A stretch of 64,000 nt of DNA, from contig NZ_JAMJWC010000001.1 of NCBI RefSeq assembly GCF_023554555.1, positions 310,001 to 374,000 of the forward strand, in the 5' to 3' direction. Below are positions 54,822 to 64,000 of this stretch, piece after piece. This stretch comes from Sphingobacterium sp. lm-10. Its GTDB lineage: Bacteria > Bacteroidota > Bacteroidia > Sphingobacteriales > Sphingobacteriaceae. Each line of letters opens with the position of its first letter. The first letter of the stretch is position 1. Below the pieces are notes generated by a model. The model was not told the DNA's origin, did not search any database, and saw nothing but the letters and a program-made list of their open reading frames with translations. The position numbers and the translations under genes were made by a program.

Positions 54822-54829
54822 TATATTTG
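54822..54829 (+). promoter_or_regulatory. -7 element (TATATTTG) of the ECF sigma gene
   Basis: TATATTTG matches TAnnTTTG and ends 11 bp before the ATG at 54841, so the transcript would have only about five bases of leader. No clear -33 element was seen. Confidence 0.6.
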
Positions 54830-54840
54830 CTGCCACATCT

Positions 54841-55395
54841 ATGAAAGATACGTGGTTAAACATAATTAAAGGTGATCGTTCGAGCTTCTTGAAGCTCTAT
54901 GATACATTCTACGCGCCTTTGTTTCACTACGGCATGACGATCCGCCGGGATCGCGAATTAGTAAAAGAAAGCCTTCATATATTGTTTTGCGAATTGTGGG
55001 AGCGACATGAGCGCCTACCTCAAACCACCGTTGATCCGAAATTCTATTTATTTACTTGGCTGAAGCGCATTATCATTCGCCAAGTAGAAGTGCCACATAC
55101 CCAGATCGAAGATTTATTGCATGAACCTGCCGAAGAATCGATCGAAGCACAGCGAATTGCTATTGAGCAGGTCATGGATATGCACGAGCGCTTGCAACGC
55201 GCGCTAGACAAATTGACCAAAAAACAACGTAGGTATATTCAATGGAGATTCTTCGAAGAGCGTTCATACGAAGAGATCGCCGAGCTAGATAATGCCTCGG
55301 TCAGAACGGTGTACAATGTGATTCACGAAGCTTTAAAACGTATGCGCGGGGATATCGCTGTTCTTCACGCAATTATTTTGATTTTTTCTAAATAA
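54841..55395 (+). CDS. ECF sigma factor (sigma-70 family)
   Basis: The 184-residue protein has region 2 in residues 10-80 (FLKLYDTFYAPLFHYG, LFCELWERHERLP, FYLFTWLKRI) and region 4 in 115-170 (ALDKLTKKQRRYIQWRFFEERSYEEIAELDNASVRTVYNVIHEALKRMR). There is no region 1 or 3. It should direct RNA polymerase to the receptor operon behind it when released by the FecR-type protein. It starts the six-gene cluster; the anti-sigma gene begins 54 bp later. Confidence 0.92.
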   Translation: MKDTWLNIIKGDRSSFLKLYDTFYAPLFHYGMTIRRDRELVKESLHILFCELWERHERLPQTTVDPKFYLFTWLKRIIIRQVEVPHTQIEDLLHEPAEESIEAQRIAIEQVMDMHERLQRALDKLTKKQRRYIQWRFFEERSYEEIAELDNASVRTVYNVIHEALKRMRGDIAVLHAIILIFSK

Positions 55396-55449
55396 AAATA
55401 GGTAAAAATCCAGTACTTCAACCACTACTCCATATAGTAACTCAATTAC

Positions 55450-56451
55450 ATGGTAGATCCTACAGTAGAAAAACTGATTTCCGATCACTCTTTTGTGAAT
55501 TATTGCCTATCGAAAAGCGCCGAAGACAGCGCATATTGGGATAATTGGTGGCAACAACACCCTGAATATATTGACGTAGTCGAAGAGGCACGCCAAATGG
55601 TATTGTTATTGGTGGACCGACCCACTGAAGAAGAATTTCAGATTGAAAGAACACGGTTGCTAAACCACGTCGTAGCGTCGGAAAAGCAAATAAAACTGTG
55701 GATTCGCCGATTATGGAAACCATGGATGGCTGCGGCAGGCCTGCTATTGATTGGCGGAATTACTTACCAAGTTTGGAAGCAAACGCGAAATATAGCTGCT
55801 ACAGCGGCTGCGAATATAGCATGGGTCGATCAACAGGTGCCTGATAAAAAGATTATGCACGTAGCACTGGCAGATGGTACTGTTGTCAAATTGTTTCCGG
55901 GGTCAAATTTTTCTTATCCTGCGGCTTTTCAAGATAGTATACGCGAAGTAAAATTAGATGGTGGTGGTTTTTTCGAGGTAGCGCACGATGCAGCAAAGCC
56001 ATTTATCATTCATACTGAAGAAGTAGCTGTCCGGGTATTGGGAACTTCTTTCAATATGCAAGCATATGATACCGATAACCAGACTAAAGTCGCTTTATTC
56101 AATGGGGAAGTACTCATCGAACATCATGGGAAACAACAAACCTTGTCGCCCGGACAAGCATTTCTGTGGGATAAAGTGAGCCAGTCGGCACACGTCGAAT
56201 CATTTGATATCTCACAAGAGCGTCAGGTGTCCAATGGCCTACTAGTATTTGAACATGCCGACTACGAGGAAGTAACGCGTCAACTTACGCGTAAGTATGG
56301 CATAAAATGGCAAACCAATATACCTGTCAAGATACAATTCTCAGGTACGATAGATCAAGAATCCCTTGAAGATGTATTAAATCATCTGACCTATACCACC
56401 GATTACCGCTTCACTTTGCAACATGATACTGTACGTGTACAGCAGAATTAA
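55450..56451 (+). CDS. FecR-family anti-sigma regulator
   Basis: A 333-residue single-pass inner membrane protein: cytoplasmic N-terminus (1-90), membrane helix at 92-109, and a periplasmic FecR domain with VALADGTVVKLFPGSNFSYP, LDGGGFFEVAHDAAKPF and VRVLGTSFNMQAYDTDNQTKVALFNGEV. The terminal STN-like domain (about 250-333) is typical of Bacteroidota FecR proteins. It would hold the sigma factor until the receptor signals. Its stop is one base before the receptor ATG, so translation is coupled. Confidence 0.93.
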   Translation: MVDPTVEKLISDHSFVNYCLSKSAEDSAYWDNWWQQHPEYIDVVEEARQMVLLLVDRPTEEEFQIERTRLLNHVVASEKQIKLWIRRLWKPWMAAAGLLLIGGITYQVWKQTRNIAATAAANIAWVDQQVPDKKIMHVALADGTVVKLFPGSNFSYPAAFQDSIREVKLDGGGFFEVAHDAAKPFIIHTEEVAVRVLGTSFNMQAYDTDNQTKVALFNGEVLIEHHGKQQTLSPGQAFLWDKVSQSAHVESFDISQERQVSNGLLVFEHADYEEVTRQLTRKYGIKWQTNIPVKIQFSGTIDQESLEDVLNHLTYTTDYRFTLQHDTVRVQQN

Positions 56452-56452
56452 C

Positions 56453-59400
56453 ATGAATCATTTTTACAAAATACTGTGCATACTATGTTTGTGCACCAAT
56501 CAGCTTATTGCACAGCAAAATATCTCTGTGAAAGCAGATAAGATGGCATTGCGGCAAGTCGTGAAGCTTGTGGAAGCACAGGTGCCTTATACTTTCCTGT
56601 ACGATGAACAACGTATTTCACTCAACAAACGCATCTCGCTCGAGGTAAATGGCAGCCTGAGTACGGTGTTGAAGGCAATCGAAAGAGCAGCCATGGTGGA
56701 GCTGCAAGTATCTGGGAAGCATATTTTGATGAAACCATCGCGCACAGGTCTGTTACTAGGACGCGTAATTGATGAGCAAGGAGAGCCGTTACAATCGGTT
56801 TCAGTATATCTGCCGACCATGGATCAACGCTTTATCACTGGTGAAAATGGCGAGTTTCGCTTTCATTATCCCGCAACCAAAACGCGGAATGAACTATTAA
56901 CCATCTCGCTTTTAGGTAGACAGGAACAACGCCTGCAGGTCGATCTTTCACCTGGAGAACAACGATTGCCCGATGTCACCTTGCCGATATTAAGTATGGG
57001 GTTGGAAGAAGTGTCGGTAGCGCCAACGACAGATTCACGCTTAGAAAGTAATAGCTCCATTTACATCAATCGGGAAGTGATTTTGCAATCTGGTGCGCTG
57101 AGTTTGAATGATTTATTGAACCTTGTGCCGGGAAAGAAAATCGAAGCACCTTCCTTGCAGCGTGTTCAACAAGCCAATTTGCGTACAGCCAACTATGCGA
57201 CTACTTCGGCGGCTTCGCGTGATGCCTTTGCCTTAAACAATGCCTTTGGTGTTGCCCTGATCATGGATGGTATCGCCATGTCTAACAATGCCAATATGCA
57301 AACCCGAAATGCGGGTATGACGGGCATGGAAAATGCTAATGTGTTTGGCAGTGCATCGGGACTCAAAGGAGGTACGAATTCCCCGGGTAATTATTCTGGA
57401 GATTACGCCTTCGGTGGATTGGATCTTCGGCAAATTACGACCGACAATATTGAGAGTGTGGAGATTGTGGCCGGTGTGGCTTCTGCCCGTTATGGTGACC
57501 TGACAGACGGCGCTATTATCATCAACCGCATGGCAGGAAGTTCACCGCTTCATTTTCAAATGCAGCTACGCGACAATGCTACGGTATATGGTATGAATAA
57601 AGGTTTCCAAACCAAAAAATTTGGTGGCTTCTCTTTTGGGGCAAATTTCACCCGTTCGTTTGAAGATAATCGCGACAAGCTAAAAGCGTATGATCGCTGG
57701 GGTGGTAACGCCATGTGGACGATCGCTGGCGGTCGTGAGCGTGCATTTACAAATACGTTCACACTCGATTACAACCGTAATTTGGATAATATCTTGCAAG
57801 ATCCAGATGATCCTACAGGAACATTTGTGCGTTTTCGTACCTACAATTTTAGTGTGGCCAATCGATCCAATTACCGGATCGATCACGGGTTCATCAGTAA
57901 TATTGGCCTCAATATGCGCTATGGGCAATCTTACCAAAATACGTACAAAGAGCAGTTGATGAATGGCACTTTTGTGATTTATTCTGATGCTACCGAAGTA
58001 GGCGTAGCTCAAGGAGTTTATGGTCCAGGTACCTACACGTCGGTATCGCATATTGAAGGTAAACCAATCGATTTTACGACTCGATTAGATCTCACTGGCC
58101 GGTATTATACAGGCGATGTAGCCCATCAAGTGCAGTTTGGCGCCAATTACAATTATTCAAAAAACAATGGCGCAGGACAGATCGTCGATCCTTCTCGTCC
58201 GAATAGCTTAGCTTCCGCTGCAACGGCAGGCAATCGCTCCGCGAGATACTATGACTATACCCAGATCCGTGCTCAACAGCAGATCGGCTTGTATGCAGAA
58301 GATGTTTTCCAAATAGATCTTGCAGACCGACCGTTACATGTGCGGGCTGGTGCGCGTATGGATTTTTTCGAACGATTTGTTACGGTGTCACCACGTGCTA
58401 ATTTGCGCTATGAGCTAAACTCCAAATGGCGTGTCGGCTTGGCTTATGGTTTCTCGAGCAAAGCACCTGCATTAGCACAATTGTACCCCGGTCCAGTATA
58501 TTATGAGATTCCATTATTCCAGTATACCGCGGTGACCGAAACGGGTGCCGTAGATGCAGCGAATAGCCTTTACCTGTTGCACGTGGACAAATTCGTGCCG
58601 CGAAATAATACATTGAAACCGACTAAATCACAACAACTAGAATTATCGGTTGTATATGCTGCCCAAGGATTTAGGTTAGCGATGAATGTTTTCGACAAAA
58701 GCAGTTATGATGGAATCGGTACTTTCCGAAGTTTTGAGGTCACGGCATTAGATCTATACAAGTCTAATCCAAATCCGAATGCTGAATTGCCTTATGTAAT
58801 TGACGGTAAGGAGAATTATAGACTCACGCGCAATGAATTTGTAAATGGCAATAAATCCAAAAATCGTGGTGTAGAATTGTTGTTCTCCACGCCAAAATGG
58901 GAGCCTATACAAACTGTTTTTAATATTCGAGGTGGATTCACCAGTAGCAATGCACAGACATTACAGGTGATGCGTGATTTTACCAATCCAGGCACAGATC
59001 CTCTCTATGCCGTTACAGGTGTATATCCTGCTCGTATTCGGAATACTAAAGTAAGTAATGCTGCTTTGACTAGCAGCACACATATTCCCAAGGCCAAGCT
59101 CCTCGTAAATTTTACGGCAGAATTCAATATTCTGAATAAAACCAAAACACTAGCTACCGATGGCTTTCCGACTGGGTATTATACTGAGCGCGGCGAGTTT
59201 GTGGCGATTCCGACGTTTGATCCTACGAATACGTCGTATCAGCATCTTTTGCAGACACAAGAATTATTGAACAACCAGAATCAACCAGGATTATACAGCA
59301 ACTTTCACTTAAATCTGTCCAAGGAAATCACCGAACGGCTTACCGTTTCCTTTAATGTATACAATGTATTCAATTATAGGCCACAGTACCTACGATCCGA

Positions 59401-59464
59401 TAATACGTTGATTATTCCAAACAGTAAACCTACCTATGGTGCGCAATTGCGACTGCGTCTATAG
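56453..59464 (+). CDS. TonB-dependent receptor with N-terminal STN signalling domain
   Basis: From the ATG at 56453 the protein is 1003 residues: signal peptide (ending LIAQ), STN secretin-like domain (VKADKMALRQVVKLVEAQVPYTFLYDEQRISL) that signals to FecR, a carboxypeptidase-regulatory-like domain (GRVIDEQGEPLQSVSVYLP), a plug (LNDLLNLVPGKKIE, VEIVAGVASARYGDLTDGAIIINR) and a barrel ending in LRLRL. The plug differs from SusC proteins and no SusD gene follows, so the ligand is more likely a metal complex or other small cofactor. It is the core of the cluster. Confidence 0.92.
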   Translation: MNHFYKILCILCLCTNQLIAQQNISVKADKMALRQVVKLVEAQVPYTFLYDEQRISLNKRISLEVNGSLSTVLKAIERAAMVELQVSGKHILMKPSRTGLLLGRVIDEQGEPLQSVSVYLPTMDQRFITGENGEFRFHYPATKTRNELLTISLLGRQEQRLQVDLSPGEQRLPDVTLPILSMGLEEVSVAPTTDSRLESNSSIYINREVILQSGALSLNDLLNLVPGKKIEAPSLQRVQQANLRTANYATTSAASRDAFALNNAFGVALIMDGIAMSNNANMQTRNAGMTGMENANVFGSASGLKGGTNSPGNYSGDYAFGGLDLRQITTDNIESVEIVAGVASARYGDLTDGAIIINRMAGSSPLHFQMQLRDNATVYGMNKGFQTKKFGGFSFGANFTRSFEDNRDKLKAYDRWGGNAMWTIAGGRERAFTNTFTLDYNRNLDNILQDPDDPTGTFVRFRTYNFSVANRSNYRIDHGFISNIGLNMRYGQSYQNTYKEQLMNGTFVIYSDATEVGVAQGVYGPGTYTSVSHIEGKPIDFTTRLDLTGRYYTGDVAHQVQFGANYNYSKNNGAGQIVDPSRPNSLASAATAGNRSARYYDYTQIRAQQQIGLYAEDVFQIDLADRPLHVRAGARMDFFERFVTVSPRANLRYELNSKWRVGLAYGFSSKAPALAQLYPGPVYYEIPLFQYTAVTETGAVDAANSLYLLHVDKFVPRNNTLKPTKSQQLELSVVYAAQGFRLAMNVFDKSSYDGIGTFRSFEVTALDLYKSNPNPNAELPYVIDGKENYRLTRNEFVNGNKSKNRGVELLFSTPKWEPIQTVFNIRGGFTSSNAQTLQVMRDFTNPGTDPLYAVTGVYPARIRNTKVSNAALTSSTHIPKAKLLVNFTAEFNILNKTKTLATDGFPTGYYTERGEFVAIPTFDPTNTSYQHLLQTQELLNNQNQPGLYSNFHLNLSKEITERLTVSFNVYNVFNYRPQYLRSDNTLIIPNSKPTYGAQLRLRL

Positions 59465-59514
59465 TCGCTATCCAACTCATTATTTATTACACAAACATTA
59501 TTATTCCAAAACAA

Positions 59515-60858
59515 ATGAAACACCCAATTCAACTCGTCTTAATCTGCTTCGCTTTGTTCAGCGTCGTAGCTTGTAAAAAAGATGTAGCACCCGAAAATCA
59601 ATCCGTTAGTATTGATGTTAGTGCCGCTTATGGTAGCAGCGATTACTCCGATAAATTGAAACTGGATGCCATCACTATTCAGGTGTTTGACATCTCTGGC
59701 AAAGAAGTCTTCAAAGGCGAAACAGATGCACAAGGGCGCGTGAGTGTACCCAATCTAGCGCCAGGCCGCTATGGTATTCAGGGTACTAAAACGTATCCGG
59801 TTAGTGATTTCAATGCCGCTTCAGGCTTGAGCGAAGAGTTTGACGTGCTTTTCAGCAGTGTGATCGAGACGCAAGATATTAACTTAAATTCTGAGAAATC
59901 ATTCTCCATTGAATTGCGTAATGGAACGTACAACGCATTGGTAATTAAGCAAATTTATTATGCTGGCTCTGATGCCAATAGAGGAGCCAATTTCCGCGAC
60001 CACTTTATTGAGGTCTATAACAACTCCGAAGAGATACAGTATGCAGATCAATTATACATTGCAGAAGCGCAAGGAGCCAATAACGCAAATACGACATATG
60101 CGTATCAGGCGCGTAGTGGTCAGTACGATTGGTCACGTTCGTTCGGTATGCCGACTGATATCAATGCCAACGCTGATTACGTATATGCGCGTACTATTTT
60201 GCAATTGCCAGGTACGGGTCAGCAGTATCCAGTTCGTGCAGGTCAAAGCATTGTCATCGCTGCTACGGCAGTAAACCACAAACAACCGTATCAAGGTACA
60301 GATGGTGTAGGTATTTCTATTCAGGATCCGGAATTAACGGTAGATCTTAGTCAGGCAGATTTTGAAGCATATTATACACCGTATGTAGATCGCGGTCGTC
60401 CGATTGCCTCTGATGTGGATAATCCAAATGTTCCGAATGTCATCGTGCATCGCAGAGCAGGCAATGCGACTGATTTGATTTTAAGTTCTAATGGTCAGCA
60501 TAGTTACATCATCTTCCGAGATCAAAATATGGGGCCGGTAACATCTTGGAAAAGCTATGATGTACCTTATGCGGATGGTCGCGAACGTACGGATGGCGTG
60601 TTTGTACAAATCCCCGTTGCTAATATCATTGATGCAGTAGAAATCCAATCTTCATCGACCACCACGACGTATCCTAAAAAATTCACGGCGCAAAGCGATG
60701 CCGGTTGGGTAGCGGTAACAGGGGGTGCACGTTCTTCCAATTCGGTGATACGCAAAACAAAAGAAACCATCAACGGCCGTCGCGTATTGATGGATACCAA
60801 TAACTCGACAGCAGATTTTGTGACGATCAAAGCCAATCCACGCGGATTTGCTAATTAA
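59515..60858 (+). CDS. DUF4876 lipoprotein
   Basis: A 447-residue exported protein with a lipobox (VVAC), an N-terminal carboxypeptidase-regulatory-like sandwich (TIQVFDISGKEVFKGETDAQGRVSVPNLAPGRY), and a lamin-tail-like beta region (LVIKQIYYAGSDA, FIEVYNNSEEIQYADQLYIAEAQG) matching the DUF4876 pattern. It should be anchored on the cell surface and may capture the ligand for the receptor, in the place that SusD takes elsewhere. No ligand is known. Confidence 0.78.
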   Translation: MKHPIQLVLICFALFSVVACKKDVAPENQSVSIDVSAAYGSSDYSDKLKLDAITIQVFDISGKEVFKGETDAQGRVSVPNLAPGRYGIQGTKTYPVSDFNAASGLSEEFDVLFSSVIETQDINLNSEKSFSIELRNGTYNALVIKQIYYAGSDANRGANFRDHFIEVYNNSEEIQYADQLYIAEAQGANNANTTYAYQARSGQYDWSRSFGMPTDINANADYVYARTILQLPGTGQQYPVRAGQSIVIAATAVNHKQPYQGTDGVGISIQDPELTVDLSQADFEAYYTPYVDRGRPIASDVDNPNVPNVIVHRRAGNATDLILSSNGQHSYIIFRDQNMGPVTSWKSYDVPYADGRERTDGVFVQIPVANIIDAVEIQSSSTTTTYPKKFTAQSDAGWVAVTGGARSSNSVIRKTKETINGRRVLMDTNNSTADFVTIKANPRGFAN

Positions 60859-60862
60859 TACC

Positions 60863-62404
60863 ATGCAGCAAACCAATAAATATATTTTATGGGTTTGTTT
60901 TACTTTCTTGTGTCAGATTACGCTGGCACAGGAAAGTAATACGCTGGATACCATTCAGCGGCAAATCCGTTATTTTGCCGTAGACCATCCGATGTGGCTG
61001 CACGAATCGGTCGAAAACCGATATACGCTCTTGCATGCGCAATATAGTGGGAGTCAGGGCGATTATCGATTAGCGCAAGACGCTGGAAAGGTGCGCAGCA
61101 CCAATGTGAATTCGGAAGGTAGTATCACCCTGAAAGATGTACGACTCTGGGGTCGATTTGCCTACAACCGCACGTTGGAAGACAGCACGCGTTTTGGTCA
61201 TCAAACCCGACAAAATCCTTCGGCACCGTTTTACTTTGCCTCGTATGGCAACAATCACTACGTGCGCACCAATTACACGATACAGGCGCGTGGTCAACGC
61301 TATTTTAAGGAGTGGTCGGTGTTCGGCGGATTGGATTATCGCATCGGAGATCATTTCAGTAATAATGATCCTCGAGGTAGTATCGATGTGATTCAGGTAA
61401 ATGGACAATTGGGTGTGAGCCGCAAGTTGGGTGCCGATCTAGAAATCGGGTTGGAAGCGCGCTATGGATATGGACAAGAAAGTTTTGAAGTAGCCTTCAA
61501 AAATGAAAATTATGTGTTGAGTCCGGCGGTGACGCCTTATCTCAATTATGCAGTGATTGGCTACGGATGGCAGACCAATGATTGGTTGCTTGCGCGTGGA
61601 ATTCATTACCAGAATGACATGAACCGCTATGGTTCGCAGGCCTATATTTCTTATAATACCGAAATAGGGAAGTTCTACGCCACCGCACATTATAAGCAGG
61701 AGCAGCAGGTGTATCAGCAAGTGTTACGCAACGAGTCGCGCAACAATGTGCTGAATGAATATGCCATAGGTGATATCGGTGCCGATTTGATGTGGCAGCT
61801 AAAACGCGAGAAACGTGCCTATTTAGTACAGTTGAGTTCGACTATGCGTAGCGGAAAGGATAAGGTGGTATTTCAAGCAAACGGAATTAACAATTTGGTC
61901 TACCAGTACGATACACATCGTGCCAAGTTAGCGCACACCTATTATGCTCGAAAATGGCAATTTCATTTCGAAGGAAGCGCGGATATGACTTCGGAAACGA
62001 GACAGGATGGCGGTAGCGGTACACTATTGGATTATTCGCGATTGGATGGCTCGCTATCTGCTATGGCCACCTACATCACTCGGAAGAATCAACACGTACA
62101 TCTCAGTTTGATGGGTTTAGCGGGCAAACCGCTTAGCATGAATTGGTCGGTGCCCGAAATCAATGAAAACATGTTTCACCGATACGTGTATTTTCACGAT
62201 GTCACATACTATCAAGCGAATACACAAGGTGCACGGGTGGAATTAGGTTTTAGACAACACTTGAAACGTAAAGATTTTGTACGCCTGCTAGCCACTTGGC
62301 AAACGATATCGGCAAGTGATTTGCCTGATTTGGGCAGGCAGACGGCTACCTTGCCGGGCTCCAAAAGGAACTATTTTGCCCTAAGCTTGGCTTACGGTTT
62401 TTAA
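60863..62404 (+). CDS. Outer membrane beta-barrel protein (DUF6850-like)
   Basis: A 513-residue protein with a signal peptide (ending TLAQ) and alternating aromatic/polar strands to a C-terminal Phe (LSLAYGF), as in outer-membrane barrels. It has no plug or TonB box. I associate it with DUF6850, a Bacteroidota barrel family seen beside DUF4876 genes, though this identification rests on memory. The ATG at 60863 follows the DUF4876 stop by four bases; the TTG at 60848 is not needed. Role unknown. Confidence 0.65.
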   Translation: MQQTNKYILWVCFTFLCQITLAQESNTLDTIQRQIRYFAVDHPMWLHESVENRYTLLHAQYSGSQGDYRLAQDAGKVRSTNVNSEGSITLKDVRLWGRFAYNRTLEDSTRFGHQTRQNPSAPFYFASYGNNHYVRTNYTIQARGQRYFKEWSVFGGLDYRIGDHFSNNDPRGSIDVIQVNGQLGVSRKLGADLEIGLEARYGYGQESFEVAFKNENYVLSPAVTPYLNYAVIGYGWQTNDWLLARGIHYQNDMNRYGSQAYISYNTEIGKFYATAHYKQEQQVYQQVLRNESRNNVLNEYAIGDIGADLMWQLKREKRAYLVQLSSTMRSGKDKVVFQANGINNLVYQYDTHRAKLAHTYYARKWQFHFEGSADMTSETRQDGGSGTLLDYSRLDGSLSAMATYITRKNQHVHLSLMGLAGKPLSMNWSVPEINENMFHRYVYFHDVTYYQANTQGARVELGFRQHLKRKDFVRLLATWQTISASDLPDLGRQTATLPGSKRNYFALSLAYGF

Positions 62405-62416
62405 ATTTTTGATGTG

Positions 62417-63574
62417 ATGTGGAGTTTGAATAAACGCTTTATCGTCATTTTGTTGTTGTTATCACTGGCACCGGCAGCGGTGGTACTTTCTAGCTTTTTC
62501 TCTGAACCAGAATATACATTAGCACAATTACGCGAGCTATATAGTAGTGGAGATGTCAACCAATGGCCTTTGCCGCATATTGATGAAAGCGTGAAGCCTA
62601 ATTTCGCAGATATTGGCGTTTTGGGCAAAGTAAGATATCCGATTGATAATCCATTTACAGAGGCCAAGTCCCAATTGGGGAAGCTTTTATTCTTTGATAG
62701 ACGATTGTCCGCTTCCAAGCAGATTTCTTGCGCGAGCTGCCACGATCCGCAGCTGGGATTTGGCGATGGTAAGAGTTTGGCGCATGGACATGATCGCCAA
62801 GTCGGCAAGCGCAATGCAATGACTTTATACAATGTAGGCCATTATACTTCTTGGATGTGGGATGGCCGTGCGACTTCTTTAGAAGAGCAAGTCTTGATGC
62901 CGATTCAGGATCATGTGGAGATGAATATGAACCTGGATTCTATGCTACAGCATATTGACGAGATTAAAGGTTATCGCGCTTATTTTCTGAAGGCTTATGG
63001 TAATGAAGAGGTGAGCATACTCCGTGTGCAGCGGGCATTAGCCACGTATTTGCGTACCATCACGAGTTATCCAACCCGTTTTGATCGCTTCATCGGCGGA
63101 AATAAGGAAGCGCTTAATGATCAAGAATTGTTGGGTTTAAATCTATTTCGTACCAAAGCCCGTTGTATCAATTGCCACAATACGCCTTTGTTTTCAGATA
63201 ATCAATTTCATAATGATGGGCAAGCCTTATATGGTACCCGACAGGAAGATCTCGGACATTATTATGTATCAGGCAAACAGGAAGATGTGGGCGCATTTCG
63301 TACACCATCGTTGCGCAATGTAACGCTAACAGGTCCTTGGATGCACCACGGCAACTTCCCAACATTACGCGATGTGGTGGAGTTATATAATCTTGGCAAT
63401 CCAGCACCCATACAGCGTCGGGTGGTGGTCGATGAAAACCTACGTCCAATACCTTCTCCATTATTAAAAAAATTAGATCTATCCTCTGAAGAAGTGGAGG
63501 CTATAATATCCTTTATGCAGGCATTAAGTGCCCCCGTACAGCAAAGACTAATTACTCCAAAATTACCTCTTTAA
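62417..63574 (+). CDS. Di-haem cytochrome c peroxidase
   Basis: A MauG/CcpA-family protein of 385 residues with a membrane-anchoring or signal helix (about 7-25) and two c-type haem sites, CASCH (105-109) and CINCH (250-254), with the expected spacing of about 145 residues. Other family features are LGKLLFFDRRLSAS, FGDGK, RNAMTLYNVG, MWDGRA and FRTPSLRNVTLTGPWMHHG. It should act in the periplasm, reducing hydrogen peroxide or oxidising a partner. It closes the ECF cluster and begins 12 bp after the barrel gene. It may protect or mature the imported metal complex. Confidence 0.92.
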   Translation: MWSLNKRFIVILLLLSLAPAAVVLSSFFSEPEYTLAQLRELYSSGDVNQWPLPHIDESVKPNFADIGVLGKVRYPIDNPFTEAKSQLGKLLFFDRRLSASKQISCASCHDPQLGFGDGKSLAHGHDRQVGKRNAMTLYNVGHYTSWMWDGRATSLEEQVLMPIQDHVEMNMNLDSMLQHIDEIKGYRAYFLKAYGNEEVSILRVQRALATYLRTITSYPTRFDRFIGGNKEALNDQELLGLNLFRTKARCINCHNTPLFSDNQFHNDGQALYGTRQEDLGHYYVSGKQEDVGAFRTPSLRNVTLTGPWMHHGNFPTLRDVVELYNLGNPAPIQRRVVVDENLRPIPSPLLKKLDLSSEEVEAIISFMQALSAPVQQRLITPKLPL

Positions 63575-63648
63575 AAGTTGCTAAGTTTAGCCATGATATC
63601 CGAGTGATGGATCCCACACTTCGAAAACGTGTTGGTCATTAGATTGCT

Positions 63649-63656
63649 TATATTTG
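63649..63656 (+). promoter_or_regulatory. -7 element (TATATTTG) upstream of the DEAD-box helicase gene
   Basis: TATATTTG matches TAnnTTTG; TTG at 63632-63634 is a possible -33 element with a spacer shorter than usual. The leader would be about 135 nt, a length common for cold-inducible RNA helicase genes. Confidence 0.5.
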
Positions 63657-63798
63657 CAGGGATTTTTGTTCTTATGGATCAGCACGCTGATGAAATACAA
63701 TAGCTATCTTATACGGTTTGGTTTATTGGATATTTTCTTCAAGATATCTGATTTGCCTACATCGATCCTAATTATTTATATTTTTTATAAAAAACCAT

Positions 63799-64000
63799 AT
63801 GTCTTTCGAATCTTTAGGTTTGTCACCTGCGCTATTAAAATTATTGGCGCATCAGCAATACACCCATCCCACTAAGATCCAGGAAACTGCTATTCCTGCC
63901 ATCTTAAATAAAGAAGATGTTCTTGGGATCGCCAAAACAGGATCTGGAAAGACCATTTCTTATGTATTACCACTCTTGATGAATCTGGAGGGAAATCTGG
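63799..64000 (+). CDS. DEAD-box RNA helicase, 5' end only
   Basis: The first 67 codons of a gene that runs off the window. The translation MSFESLGLSPALLKLLA is the usual RhlE-type beginning; the Q motif (PTKIQETAIPAIL) and Walker A (AKTGSGKT) follow at the expected spacing. It should encode an ATP-dependent RNA helicase of the RhlE/CsdA group. The DEAD box itself lies beyond the end. Confidence 0.88.
   Translation, partial: MSFESLGLSPALLKLLAHQQYTHPTKIQETAIPAILNKEDVLGIAKTGSGKTISYVLPLLMNLEGNL

Larger units (their letters stand above)
53621..54840. other. Gene-poor region at the right edge of the island
   Basis: About 1.2 kb. It contains the GTTACAAATAGGTT motif (53800-53813), the right copy of the tRNA-derived repeat (53913-54023), a perfect AT-rich hairpin (54421-54471) and the ECF sigma gene promoter. 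A 79-codon minus-strand frame (54353-54592) spans the hairpin; I do not consider it a convincing gene. The tract looks like decayed mobile-element DNA. Confidence 0.5.

Overview
The window looks like a chromosomal segment of a Bacteroidota bacterium, most likely a Sphingobacteriaceae member close to Sphingobacterium. The basis is a SusC/SusD pair, an ECF sigma/FecR/STN-TonB receptor cascade, repeated -7 elements of the form TAnnTTTG, GG-type peptide leaders and DUF families typical of the phylum. The genus is inferred from overall gene character, not from a search.

Layout. 0-14 kb: a YeiH-type membrane protein, a flavin-dependent oxidoreductase whose promoter carries a perfect 30-bp palindrome, a helicase/DUF2721 pair, a histidine kinase facing a NarL-type response regulator, a four-gene membrane/methyltransferase operon, an AraC regulator divergent from a Tat-exported aldo-keto reductase, and an acyltransferase. 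14-20 kb: a complete phytochrome photosensory core with no kinase, followed 15 bp later by a 1474-residue CheB-CheR-PAS-histidine kinase; together they look like a split light-sensing system. 20-29 kb: an orphan SusC/SusD pair, then a siderophore receptor with a PepSY membrane protein. 29-43 kb: an osmoadaptation and housekeeping block with a glycine betaine ABC transporter, proC-proB-proA, dnaJ/grpE, ftsE, an acyl-CoA reductase divergent from a ferredoxin, a PutP symporter, rpsU and a HAD phosphatase.

43.6-54.0 kb is the most interesting part. A CAT-anticodon tRNA is followed by an AT-rich block bounded by a ~112-bp direct repeat of the tRNA 3' half plus downstream DNA (43600-43711 and 53913-54023), with a third decayed copy at 43942-44048. 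This is the signature of a tRNA-targeted genomic island; no integrase remains. Inside lie a TolC protein, a membrane protein joining a degenerate C39-like domain to VKOR and thioredoxin domains, an 85-residue double-glycine precursor with six cysteines in its mature part, two different glycosyltransferases, a C39-peptidase ABC exporter and an HlyD adaptor. The set reads as a complete make-oxidise-glycosylate-cleave-export system for a disulfide-rich, possibly glycosylated peptide, comparable in logic to glycocins but with Gram-negative export parts and different transferases.

54.8-63.6 kb: an ECF sigma factor, FecR anti-sigma, STN-domain TonB receptor, DUF4876 lipoprotein, a large outer-membrane barrel protein (DUF6850-like) and a di-haem cytochrome c peroxidase, tightly packed and probably a metal or haem-linked uptake locus. 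The window ends inside a DEAD-box RNA helicase gene.

All calls are from reading the sequence and translated proteins; no database search was run.
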